Shown here: in pieces, positions 22,481 to 33,369 of the stretch
Numbering within the stretch: position 1 is the stretch's first letter
How the letters are laid out: every line of letters starts with the position of its first letter
From: Chromobotia macracanthus
Taxonomy: Eukaryota; Chordata; Actinopteri; Cypriniformes; Botiidae
NCBI GenBank assembly: GCA_036877525.1
Contig: JAZGTH010000072.1
Coordinates: 3,100,001 to 3,164,000, forward strand
Direction: 5' to 3'
DNA length: 64,000 bases
Notes under the pieces: generated by a model
The model's input: the letters and a program-made list of their open reading frames with translations, nothing else
The model's database searches: none
What the model was told of the DNA's origin: nothing
Position numbers and translations under genes: made by a program

Positions 22481-22549
22481 TTTAAAAGGGTACACGCACA
22501 TGCCAGCCTCCACTCTCACATCAGGACGTCCCAAGGGCATCGAAGCAAG
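22481..22549 (+). promoter_or_regulatory. cryba4: cryba4 TATA-like box and non-coding exon 1
   Basis: TTTAAAAGG at 22481-22489 is a TATA-like element. A leader exon beginning near 22,510 (CTCCACTCTCACATC...) ends in GAAGCAAG/gtgag at 22549. It resembles the crybb1 leader in length and position. Confidence 0.65.
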
Positions 22550-23070
22550 GTGAGTTATTTTCTAATCCTGCTTCGGCTCTCCGGTCCTTAACATGTTCTG
22601 TGTCCACACCCTCCCCTCATACATCCTTCCCGGTCCGACCGCTAGCACAGATGGAGTGACACACCATGAACATCTGCTGTTTTCAGGCCTTATTTTAGAC
22701 ACTGCACACTTGAGAATGACTTTGAAGGTCATTTTGAACATTCTTTGAGAGATAAAAATCACAAACATGTTTAACTTTAAGTTTAGTGTTGTTACGTTGA
22801 TCACCTGCATGTTTTTTTCAATGCTGAGGACATTTGTATGTTTTTAATGTGTACGTGTCATTTTTACTGTGTGTGTGTTGGTGTGTTGTGGTTGCATTTG
22901 TGTTCAAGTATGAGAACTTGATTGGTTTGTTGGTATGCAGTAGAAGTTTGTTTGTCATCACTATAATCTTTAGTGATGGCAAGTTTTTGTTTGTAATTTG
23001 TCAGTGATTTATGTTTCATGCCGCTCTGAGCTGCTTGTACCAACTTGCTCTTGTTTTTGACAGAGACAAG

Positions 23071-25690
23071 ATGACTCACCATTGCACCAAGTTTTCCGGC
23101 CATTGGAAGGTACGTTTGGCTGTTACTAGGATTTTTAAGGCTTGCATATATCCACAACTTTTTATTTTAACATTTTATAGCATTACTTTCAAGAGCTTCC
23201 AGGAATGCTATTATTTTGGCAATATCCATACCCAGCTAACAATTTTAGGATAATTCTGTAAGAATGTTTCCCTAACGTTTCCGTTAAAAATTTTATTTTG
23301 AAAGTTATAGGAGCATTCAAAATGTCCACTTTTAGACATTGTAAAAACATTATTGCTGGGTTATAAGAACATTATTTGAACGTTTTCAATTCTGTAACAT
23401 TTTTAAAATGGTCCACTCACAACTTAGGAATAATGTCTTGGACATATGATATATATAATGTTAAAAATCATTCTACTAACATAATTATAACCGTATAACC
23501 GTACTTATAAACGCAGAGAATGTTCTCTGTTAGTTGGGATATGGCTATCATTTAATATAATGTTACTATATGCAATATTTCAATGCAAGAACCTTCTTTG
23601 TTCTCTGTGAACTTTCTTTTATATCGATTCACACCCCGTTTAATCTTTCCCAACAATGCAAATCTTTAATTGTGCCCTTGAAATCGTTTTTAAAGGTGCC
23701 CAACCTCTGTATTCCAGATCATCGTGTATGATGAAGAATGTTTCCAGGGTCGTCACCATGAGTTCACCTCAGAGTGCTGCAACGTCATGGAGTTTGGGTT
23801 CGAGACGGTGCGCTCATTGAGAGTGGAGAGCGGAGCGTGAGTTTTCTTACTGCGGTAGCATTTTGGGTGAAAACCAGGGCTACAAACATGCACCCACCTA
23901 ACAGTTTTAGGTTGTAAAAACATTTCCCTAATGTTTCCATTAAGTAACAAAAACGTTATTTTGAATATTCTAGGAATGTTCAAAAAGTCCACTTTATTAG
24001 ACATTATATTAACATTATTGCTTGGTTATAAGAATTATCCTTATGAATTCTTATGAATTATTCATTATTCAAATATTTTTTAATTCTGTAACATTTTTAA
24101 AGCGTTCTACTAACAACTAAAGAATAACATTTCGATAAAAAGTTCTATTACAATTACTACAAGAACGTTTTTGATAACTTTGAGATAACATTAGCCAATG
24201 CTCAGAGAACTGTCCCTGTGAACTAAGCACCCTTTGCAACACTGAGATTACATTTCATAAAATGTGTTCTAAAGGGTAATGCAGCCAGAATTTACTTAGA
24301 TCAGAAAATCTCCAGAATGCTGGGTAAGAATATCACTTAGTAAAGTAATAGAATAGCTCTCCTCATAAAGCTGTGTGATTTGAGGTATCATTTATGTTTG
24401 TAGCGATACGTAGTGTTCTGTTTACCAGCAGTGTTTATATCCCACGTGACACATTTATTTATGTAACCTCAGTTAAACCAGAAAAGTTACTTATAAACAA
24501 GTTTTTATGGCAAAGGCAGCCTGGGAAACGCCCAGCACAGAACTTATACTTTAACCTGTGCTTCTCTACAGGTGGGTGGGCTATGAACACGGCTCCTACC
24601 AGGGTCAGCAGTTTGTGCTGGAGCGTGGTGAGTACCCTCAGTGTGATGCCTTTGGAGGAAGCAATGCGTACCATATCGAGAGGATGACCTCCTTCAGACC
24701 CATCTCCTGTGCTGTAAGTTCACAAAGCTTAGAGCTGCCAGTCAAAGCACATCAAACAAAAATGACCCACCCTGGTATATCTGATCTAATTTCATATCAG
24801 TTTAGTTGCTAAACCTGTTTTCAACATCCCAGCTAACAGGGAACGTTCTCCAAAAGTTCTCTCAAAGTTATGAACAAATTTCTAGCGGTATAGTTAGTAG
24901 AACATCTTTAACGTTATCTATCTACATATCAGAAACATTCTTAAGTTGTTGATGGAATGTTCAAATAAACGTTACTGAACGTTTAAAATGTTTGAATTAC
25001 ATTCTTACAACCAAGCAATAATCTTAATATAATGTCTAATAAACTGGACATTTTAAATGTTTCTACGACTTTCAAAATTAACATTTTTAACGTATTTGTT
25101 ACTTAATGTAGATGTTAGGGAAACGTTCTTACAACCTGGTTTTCTTTTACAATATCCATAACAAACGTGATTGTTATTAATAAATGTTATTTTATTGATT
25201 TTGTCTGTTATCAGTGTTTCAGTGATAAGAGGCTGATTTCTTTGACTGACAGTGTATGTGATGTAACTCCACACAGAACCACAGGGAGTGCAGAATGACC
25301 ATATATGAGAGGGAGAACTTCCTGGGCCGCAAGGGAGAGCTCAGTGACGATTACCCTTCTCTGCAGGCCATGGGATGGTGCAACAACGAAGTGGGTTCTC
25401 TGCGGGTTCAGTCCGGAGCGTGAGTATCTCTCATTTACTTTTTGTTCTCCTTCCTCGAACCCTTTTTGTTTTTGGGCCAGTGACCTCTAGCTGAGTCAGT
25501 ACATGCTTTCTTCACTGCTGTTCTTTGATCTGCATGCAACAGGTTTGTGTGCTACCAGTACCCTGGTTACCGTGGATACCAGTACATTATGGAGTGTGAC
25601 CGCCACTGTGGGGAGTACAAAAACTTCAAGGAGTTTGGCTCTCATACCCAGACCCCTCAGATTCAGTCCATCCGACGTATCCAGCAGTAA
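23071..25690 (+). CDS. cryba4: beta-crystallin A4
   Basis: Lens structural protein, partner of beta-B crystallins. Coding exons: 23071-23109, 23718-23836, 24572-24713, 25277-25419, 25543-25690 (stop TAA). They total 591 bases, 196 residues, exactly the length of human CRYBA4, with consistent phases. The N-terminal arm is short (MTHHCTKFSGHWK), as in acidic beta-crystallins. The four Greek keys fall one per exon: VYDEECFQGRHHEF, YEHGSYQGQQFVLERGEYP, IYERENFLGRKGEL and YQYPGYRGYQYIMECDRH. The protein ends IQSIRRIQQ without a long C-terminal arm. Exon 2 starts with 7 leader bases before the ATG. The gene is divergently paired with crybb1, the same arrangement as in human. No lesions were seen; three MITE copies are in the introns. 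Confidence 0.96.
23231..23538 (-). mobile_element. MITE, GTTAGCTGGG family, full length, cryba4 intron 2
   Basis: CCCAGCTAACAATTTTAGG at the left, GAGAATGTTCTCTGTTAGTTGGG at the right; about 308 bases with the family's ATAAGAACATT and GGTCCACTCAC blocks. Confidence 0.75.
23892..24226 (-). mobile_element. MITE, GTTAGCTGGG family, cryba4 intron 3
   Basis: ACCCACCTAACAGTTTTAGG to CAGAGAACTGTCCCTGTGAAC. It contains a short local duplication (GAATTCTTATGAATTATTC) near 24,045 that lengthens it. Confidence 0.7.
24828..25140 (+). mobile_element. MITE, GGGAACGTTCTC family, cryba4 intron 4
   Basis: CCCAGCTAACAGGGAACGTT at the left and GATGTTAGGGAAACGTTCTT with ACAACCTGG at the right. About 313 bases, opposite in orientation to the other two copies in this gene. 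Confidence 0.75.
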
Positions 25691-25730
25691 CAGATTTCCT
25701 CCCCCCCTGCCAAACTCATGCCCGATGCTG

Positions 25731-25736
25731 AATAAA
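25731..25736 (+). terminator. cryba4 polyadenylation signal
   Basis: AATAAA 40 bases after the stop codon, then CTGTCTTTCTTAAACGTCACTG. This gives a very short 3' UTR, as usual for crystallins. Confidence 0.75.
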
Positions 25737-26301
25737 CTGTCTTTCTTAAACGTCACTGACTTCTTGATATAGATCTGTGTGCAATAAATGGGTACATTTA
25801 TTTAAACCTCAAAAAAGGCAATGATTCTGGCTTTGTCACAAAAAATTCCGGACACATTCCCTTTGTTTGTAATACTGGGAAATTGAAAAAGGCGTGCAAC
25901 ATAAAATTAAAATGAAAAGCTTTTCAGTACAAATGATTTGTGATGCACGTGCATTCACTTTCCGACAGAGGGAGCAATAAACCTTCATGCCAAATAACCC
26001 CGGACGAGCAAACGCTGCTATAAAACACATTTTAATAAGAAACTAAATATATGTATAATGCATCCTGGAGAATTATCGAAAAACTCAGCTTACTTCGTAC
26101 CTGCACTGGTTTAAGTATTATTGTCATTTTGCATCATATATTCAGTTAAGAACATGCCCAAACAAGAGACAGTAGTGAGATTTTGTCATTATCATTTTTT
26201 GTGTTGATTTTTATTTAGATAACATCGGCGCAGTTAACACGATAACACGCTGCTCCGTCCCACCTCAAAAGGGTTCGTATCTCCTACTAGGAAGTAAACA
26301 G

Positions 26302-26515
26302 TGCTCATGAATATTAATTACGTACGGTGACGTTCATCCAGTAGTCCTATCTGATTTGCTGAAAGGTAAGTGGGCGCTTGTCGCACGGCGAATGAACGAA
26401 TCCTTTTATGGGGAAGACGTTGGCTCATGAATATAAATTAAGTAACGTGACTGGGCGCTTCAGGAAGGTTACTAAGCAACGTCACTACCACCTCATTAAT
26501 ATTCAATACGTAACC
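26302..26515. promoter_or_regulatory. cluster of TCATGAATATTAAT motifs upstream of grk3
   Basis: GCTCATGAATATTAATTACGT at 26302, GGCTCATGAATATAAATTAAG at 26422 and CCTCATTAATATTCAATACGT at 26491 form three related AT-palindrome motifs. Each is next to a CGT/GACGT/AACGTGAC tract. Together with the two septin5 motifs they make a recurrent unit. The region behaves like a promoter or enhancer (inference); no transcript start can be shown. Confidence 0.4.
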
Positions 26516-26739
26516 CATCACCTTAGTAGGTTTAGAAATGTCGCGTTCTTTATACGCTGTAAAACAATAAGCAAAAGGAATAAAAAATCAATGCGATAAG
26601 AAAGATATTATATACGTGAGGATAATTAGAAAATGATGGTGAAATGAAACATTTTAAAGAATTGTAAACATGTTTTGAAACTGGACAAGCAATGCAATTT
26701 TAAAGCAATTTGCATTTTTGCTTGAAATGTAACTTCAAG

Positions 26740-28863
26740 TCGGGTGAATCCCGTTCCGCCTCCTGCGCTCCAGTGCCTGGTTTTGCTACTCCAGTACCGG
26801 GTTTTGCGCCAGATCGGCCATTGGGAGGAAGTGCAGCTCTCAGAAGAGCCTGAAATTCACTTCGCGACGCGCCGTGGGGCTCAGCTCAGACCAAGCGCTG
26901 AAACGACAAAATAATCGTTTATTCCCACACGGATTAATCCTTATAGTATGTCAAGAGGCACTCGTTCTCGAAGGGTCTGAACGGAATTGGTCGGACGGGT
27001 TTTACGCGGACGGATATTGTGTTTTTGTTGAGCGATGTCGGAAGAGATGAAGACTTGGATCTGCGACCCAAACGCGGATGAAGAAGAAAAGAGTCGTTTC
27101 TTCCAGCAATAACATCGGGGACTCAAAATCAATCCCCTTTCGGAGGACCGTTCACTGACGACCCCCAGGACGAGTCGTGAAGATACATACTGGGGCTTAA
27201 AGCCACGTCGTGTTGCTTTTAAACTCATAGTTTCGTCCGTATAAGCTTAAGGCTGAGACGCACAGTCGTGCATATAAAGTTCCGCAAGCTTTAGCACAGA
27301 GATTTCAGGGCCTCCCCATTATATGTCTCACATTTTTATTATTGACAGCCTGCGATCTGTTGTGGATCGACGTATTTCTTTACCGTGTCTCGTATGTCGT
27401 GCCGTGCAGTTTCGTCGGACCACGTTTTGTGGCACCATCTCGACTTTTTTTAGAAGAAGGAAACACGGATCGCTTTAGTTCACGTTTGGTTATTTCCTTT
27501 TCTAGCGCCCCCTCTCACACAGAGCAACCTTTCAGCGTTTTGCTTACGGCGTATCTGTCCGCATATAAATAGATGAAGGAGCGAGCAAAACGAGTTTAAA
27601 AGGAGGAAAAACTGCATGCATTGCACAAGGCTTTAGTGTAACACGACAATGGGCTCCGACGCAAATTCATCCGTCTGTTTATTTGAAGGGTAGACTTTAA
27701 TTTTGGCCCTTTAATTGGCTTGCGGGATCAGGAAAACCAACTTCTGATCTGGGCTTTATAAGACCGATGCCAAAGCCAGAGGAGGGACAGACAGATCTCA
27801 ACCATCACAACACAGACATGGAGATTGGTTTGTGATATAACTAGGATATAAACACACATGCACATGCCCTGTTCATTTTGACGGATGCTCAACCATCTCG
27901 GCTGCTTTTCTCGCCTTGCTTTTGAACATTATAAGGAAATAATCCGATTTTGTCGCATCGATCGTCATTATTTAATGTTTCCCAGTCGGGCTTTCGATTC
28001 CCATCGTTGCCCCTGTTGAGAAAAACAAGAGGTTGTATTACTCGTGTTATTTGTGGTTTGTTTGTAAGCTGTCAGCTGATTGTTACGCTGAATAAGACAA
28101 AAACGCAAACCACCGCTTGATAATTGAAAAGAAATACTGGCGCATACTAGTCGTCCATTTTCATTTCTTTGTGATTTTTCTCTCTGGCTTGTCTCTCCAT
28201 TTCACAATCTTGAGGGTATTCTCCAGCCCCGTTCATTTGGTTTTTCCATACCGAAGTGCATGCATATTGATTTTAAAAGGCTTGCATTTTTTTTTAAGGA
28301 AGACATTTTGGTATTGCAGGGCTTGATCTCGTTTGAAACCCACAAGGCCAGCTCGCAGGCATCTGTTAGTTAACCTGTTAGCCCCGTTATCTCCATCCCT
28401 CCGCATGCACCGGGTCTCAGATTGACTTGCGTGTCATTTTTTCGACCGTCGTCGCACCAGCAGGTGGGCATCTCGCGTTAAACTCACCCGAGGAGGGTGG
28501 GCGGCGGAGGGGGCGCTTTTGCAGCCAGAAATCGCCTGTTATCACCATCTTGAATTATTATTTTCAGATGTCACGTTCGTACACTTTTCCTCTCTGACTC
28601 CCCGGTTGTTTAACGCACGTTATCGGCCACGATGGCTGATTTCTGAGACCCTCTGAGCGGCTTCAAACGGGCGCTTATCAAGGACCCGGGCCGGGGCTGA
28701 TGTACGCGCCTCGCCCGCGCATCATCCTCGACGTCGCCGCCGCCGCTCCCGCGCCCGTCTCGTGCTGAGTCCGCGCGCCGCCGCTCCCAGAGCGCGCGAC
28801 ACCATCCGTCCCCTCACCCTCCGGTATCGCTCGCCGACTCGGTTCGACCCACAGGGCTCGAAG
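26740..28863 (+). promoter_or_regulatory. CpG-bearing 5' region and probable 5' UTR of grk3
   Basis: CpG density rises from about 26,740. It peaks at 28,600-28,860, just before the grk3 ATG (GACGTCGCCGCCGCCGCTCCC), as in a CpG-island promoter. No TATA box. The open frames in 27.3-28.3 kb show no conserved features and are not called as genes. The grk3 ATG sits in GAAGATGGCGG, a YY1-type start context like that of acads. Confidence 0.5.
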
Positions 28864-31800
28864 ATGGCGGACCTCGAAGCGGTTCTCGCCGATGTCAGCT
28901 ACCTGATGGCGATGGAGAAGAGCAAATCGACTCCGGCGGCCCGGGCGAGCAAGAAAATCATCCTCCCCGAACCCAGGTGAGCCAAACGAACCGGTCAGTC
29001 ACACATCCGCATGTTTACTATTAAATGCTCGTTTTGAGGCGGTTGTCTTGGTCGGTTCGTTTATGTTCTGGTAACAAAGCGACGCAAGTGTCGTTTTAAC
29101 GGTGCGGTTCGCTTGAAATGTTCAGTCACCGACCACAGCTTGTTAACATGTCAACACATTGGATGTTTACAGGCTTACAAAAAGTACCGTGGTATATTTG
29201 GCCAGGGTACCGCGGTTAAATCGCGGTTTCTGCACATAGGCACTGATCCTGTTGTTTGTTTCCGATATGCACCTTAAAAAATCTCCTTGCACTATTGCAC
29301 ATCATACGAACATGATCGTGTAATTTATTTTAGTTTAGTATCATATATAAATGGTGTGCGAGTTGTATTGAAGCACCACGATATTAAACATTGAACGTGA
29401 TGGTACCATCACGGTTTATGTTGTAAACCTTGCCTTATTAAAGTCTAATTATTGGGTCTGTCGTGTCTTAAATCGCCAGGTTGACACATATTGTGCAGAC
29501 TTTAGTATTTTTAGGGCAGTTCAGCAGATACTGAGGCCTCCTGGGAAATGCCATCATGGGAATCAATGGCTCCTATCACCTGTAGATTTGAACCATGTTG
29601 AGGGTGATAGTCACTGCGAACAGGTCGAATAAATGCCCTCTGTCGGGGCTTTTGTGTGTGTTTTGAACGGTTAGACCTTGGAAACGTTGAAGCTGACAAT
29701 ATCTGATGGCTTGTGTTTCAGTTATAACGCAGATAATTGAATGTGCTCACAGTTTATAGCTGGAGATGATGGTACCTGTTCTCTCCGATATCACAGAAAG
29801 AGCCCCTTGTGTGTATTGGGTTTTGGTTATGGCACCGTCCAAACCCTGCAATGGCAAAAATGTACTATACTGTCACTGTTTATGTAGTTATTGGGCCATT
29901 TATCGTGCCTTATAACATGCTGTCTTTATAAATTAAATTAAAGCCTGCTTTTGGTAACGAACTGAGGCCCTTAGGTCAGTTAAAGGAAATGGTATTTCAT
30001 AGCTTGTTTATGTCATGGAATCACTATGGCAATAGTCTGACTGTGTCTGTCATTTTATAAATGTTTAGCCTGTATTTCTACACAAAGAAGGTTTCATTGT
30101 ACTGTTTACACATAAACGTGGTCACTATAGCTAGGACTCGAAGATATTTCATGGAATTGTAGTAGTTTAAAGCAGCGTTCGTAAAACAATGCAACATGTC
30201 ATAAGTGATCTCTCAGTGTGGTAACAAGTATTGTTTGAGGGTAAACAGATAAGACTAGTTAAAAGTGCAACGCAGCTTTGTTTGAAAACATGGGCTACCA
30301 AGCTTTAAAGATTTTATACTACCATGTTTCATAGTGGAAATACAAGATTATTTGCGCGATTGTTGTTATTAACTTGATGCTTTATATGTTTGTTTTAATA
30401 GCTTGCATTTACTTCTTTGTCAGTGGTTGTGACTTAATAGTTTCAATTGTTTTGGCTTAAGGGACACTAGGTCCAGAAATACCACGCAGAACTTGAAATC
30501 AAGCTGAAACCCAATCATCAATTAATTTTTCCAAAGGTTTATCTTTCGATTGACGTGATAAGTCTAAAAATGGAATCAATTAAATGGATTTGTGGAGTTA
30601 AGATAAACTTAAACTGAACCTTAAGTGGCACTGATCTGGTGCATCAACGTTTAATTTGAATGACGTACATTTTACAGAGGTGATCCTAGGTGACGTAATG
30701 ACTTTTGTAAACTTTACAGAAAACAAATGAGTAAAACAAGCTGTCACTTTATTTCTCAATGTTTTTATTTAGTCTACATCAACATGGCAAACCATTTAAC
30801 CATTAATTTGTATGCGTTGTGAGGAGCTTGTAGCGTAAGAGATTGTTAGCAATAGGCCATTTGTTTTGTGTGGTGGAAACAGAAGTCAGCCAGCATCAGA
30901 ACAGAGGCAGTTTAAACTAGTGGCAGGGATTCATTTACGGTTAATCATCTCTCTTCCTACGCCGAGGCTAATATAAACATCTCTCCCTGGGCCGGGATGA
31001 TGCATGTGCCGGTGGGCTATTTAGCCTCCCTAGATGATGTGGTAATGTGCGGTACAACTCTGAAATGATAACGGGTTGGCTTTTCCATTCGTTGAAGTGG
31101 TAAGACATACATCCGCGTCTTATTGTGATTAGCCTGCTTTAGTGGCTCTGTTTGCTTGGAGGGATTACTGTAGTCCACAGCAGGGCGGCATTACCACAGA
31201 TCCAGTGAAAGCATTAGCCGGTGACATCAGTGTCCCCATCATTAGCATTATTACAGCCTTCATAAGTGCCGTGCCACTCCTGGCTGCACCTTCTGACTAA
31301 AATATCCCTGTAACGGTTGAGTCTTTTAACGTCAAACCCTGCTTGTCTAGCGCTCGTTTGTTGTTATTTAGCCTAGCCCATTCTTATCGGTATACGTTTT
31401 TATTAGCTTAGTTTATACTTATCAATACATGATGTCATCGGTCAAGCAAATAATAGGCGTGTATAAAAACAAACAACAGTAAAGGCTTTAAAAAAAGGGA
31501 GGGTGTTAATAAATAGAAGGTACTTTGTCCTTTGATGGCAGAAAAAGTTGCGCCGTCAAGATAGCAGAGCCACGCTACATTCTCCACGGGTCAGTCCTAG
31601 GCCCGCTGGCAAAGAGGTGAGATTTTGACAGCATGACTGGAAGCGTTTGAGGAGCTGGGGGGGAGCCGGCAGGATTGTTTGACAGTGAGGCGAGTGAAAG
31701 AGACTGGAAATTGTTTTAGTCACGTACACGTTTGAGGGGGACGGACCATGGGATCGAGCTGATGAGATTGCAGACAGACAGAGAAAGAGATGAATGCGTC

Positions 31801-33369
31801 TGGGTGAATCGCCAAAGAGAGAGAGAGGCGGGCACATAGGGTCAAGGATGTTGTGTTTGAATGCAATATCTCCTGCAAGGGTGCAATCCTGCATTTCAGA
31901 TGTGTCCACTAGTCAGTGATTTTTAACTAGATTTCTTAACACTTCTCAGATGCTAAAGGCTGGTTATGTGTCATAATAATGTGGGCCAAGTGATAAAATA
32001 TGAATGCGCTGGCTGAGTAAAATATGTTGTTATTAATAAATGAGAAGTTTGTTTATTTCTTAAAAGGGCTTGAGGTTTTAGCTCCCTCAGTATACGAGTT
32101 AAAATTAGGACTGTACGAAATAATTTTATGACTTTTTAGCATCATTCCATTTAGCATTATCTTGAAGTTTTATGAATTTACTCTGAACTGGCTAGAAACT
32201 TTTTTTTTTGTATTTTCAGGCAAACAAACCTTTGTATCCAAGTAGATTGAAAATAAACAGGCTTGTTTTTATCACTAAATGAATGGGAAGGAAGAATATT
32301 TAATTTAAGACTGCAATCCATAACTTTTTGGTTAAAAATAAACAAAAGTCAGTTATCGAATACATAAGTACATAATAGATCGGTGTTCAAAAAAGACCTC
32401 TTACCTTACCCCGATTCGCAACCGTAAGCTTATAATAATAATAATAATTTGTAATTTGAGCTGTTGGGTCTGATTTTGCAGGAAATGTCAGTTTGGCTTC
32501 ATTTGACTTTAACATGCATAAAGATAAGTTTGTACAGTAACCTGCAATTTTATGTTTCAAACAGAGGTGGTGGTAGAGAGGTGAAAGTTCCGGATTGCAA
32601 TTTTTAAAATGAGTGCGTCATTGCTTAATATAACATTGCCAGTACAGTTATTGCAAATACAGTGTGTATAGTCAAATAATCGCCAAGCCCTGTTTATGAC
32701 AGCAGTCCAGCAAGCATCAAGTCACTCTGGCGTCTGGTCCAGAACTGCAGGAGTGTGTTTAGGGACACCTCTGTTTCTCCTGCCCTGCACCTTGACTCTG
32801 TGGTTGGGTGATAATGAGCCCTTGGAGGGGGTGCTAATTGATTCAGTCTCCCAAACTTGCTGCTCATTAACACCTTCTCCCAGGGCATCCCGGCACTGCC
32901 CTCCCTTGGGAGGCGACGGGCGGAGATATCAAGCAGGTGGTTGTGTGGTAAGACCAAAACTAAGGCCAGGATCAGGGTTGGAAGGGCAGTATGGCAGGCT
33001 GGCTTTAGGAAAATATTCCGGTGACTCAGTAGAATAGAATAAAATGGATCTTTATTGTCATTGTTTAGAGAAAAACAACAAAAGAACGTATAGCAGCTCT
33101 TTAGGATAAGCAGAACAGTAAACAGTGTAAATAAACAATAAACAATAAACAGAATAAATTAACAATGTAACAAACAGTGAGCAGTGCGTGAGTTGAGATG
33201 CATTTTGTCTTGTGTATGGTTTCAAAGGAGTTTGTGTTGAATATAAACAAATAATTCTTGATTTTCTCTTTATTCTTTCTGTGTTCTTGCAGTATTCGGA
33301 GTGTCATGCAGAAATACCTGGAGGAGAGAGATGAGCTGACCTTTGACAAAATTTTCAACCAGAAGATTG
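28864..33369 (+). CDS. grk3: grk3 exons 1-2: N-terminal helix and start of the RGS-homology domain
   Basis: Exon 1 (28864-28976) encodes the conserved N-terminal helix [20 protein letters not shown] needed for receptor recognition. It ends in CCCAG/gtgag. Exon 2 (33293-33369) encodes [20 protein letters not shown] and joins with an interrupted serine codon. The 4.3 kb intron between them holds one MITE (32304-32608). The start is the human start; upstream in-frame sequence lacks an ATG. Confidence 0.95.

Noticed and set aside
27342..28326. Small open frames in the grk3 upstream region
   Set aside because: Short, not ATG-supported in several cases, and without family features; more likely leader or promoter DNA.
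28762..28863. In-frame N-terminal extension of grk3 (34 codons before MADLE)
   Set aside because: The extension starts with GTG, not ATG, lies in CpG-island leader sequence, and vertebrate GRK2/3 begin at MADLE.
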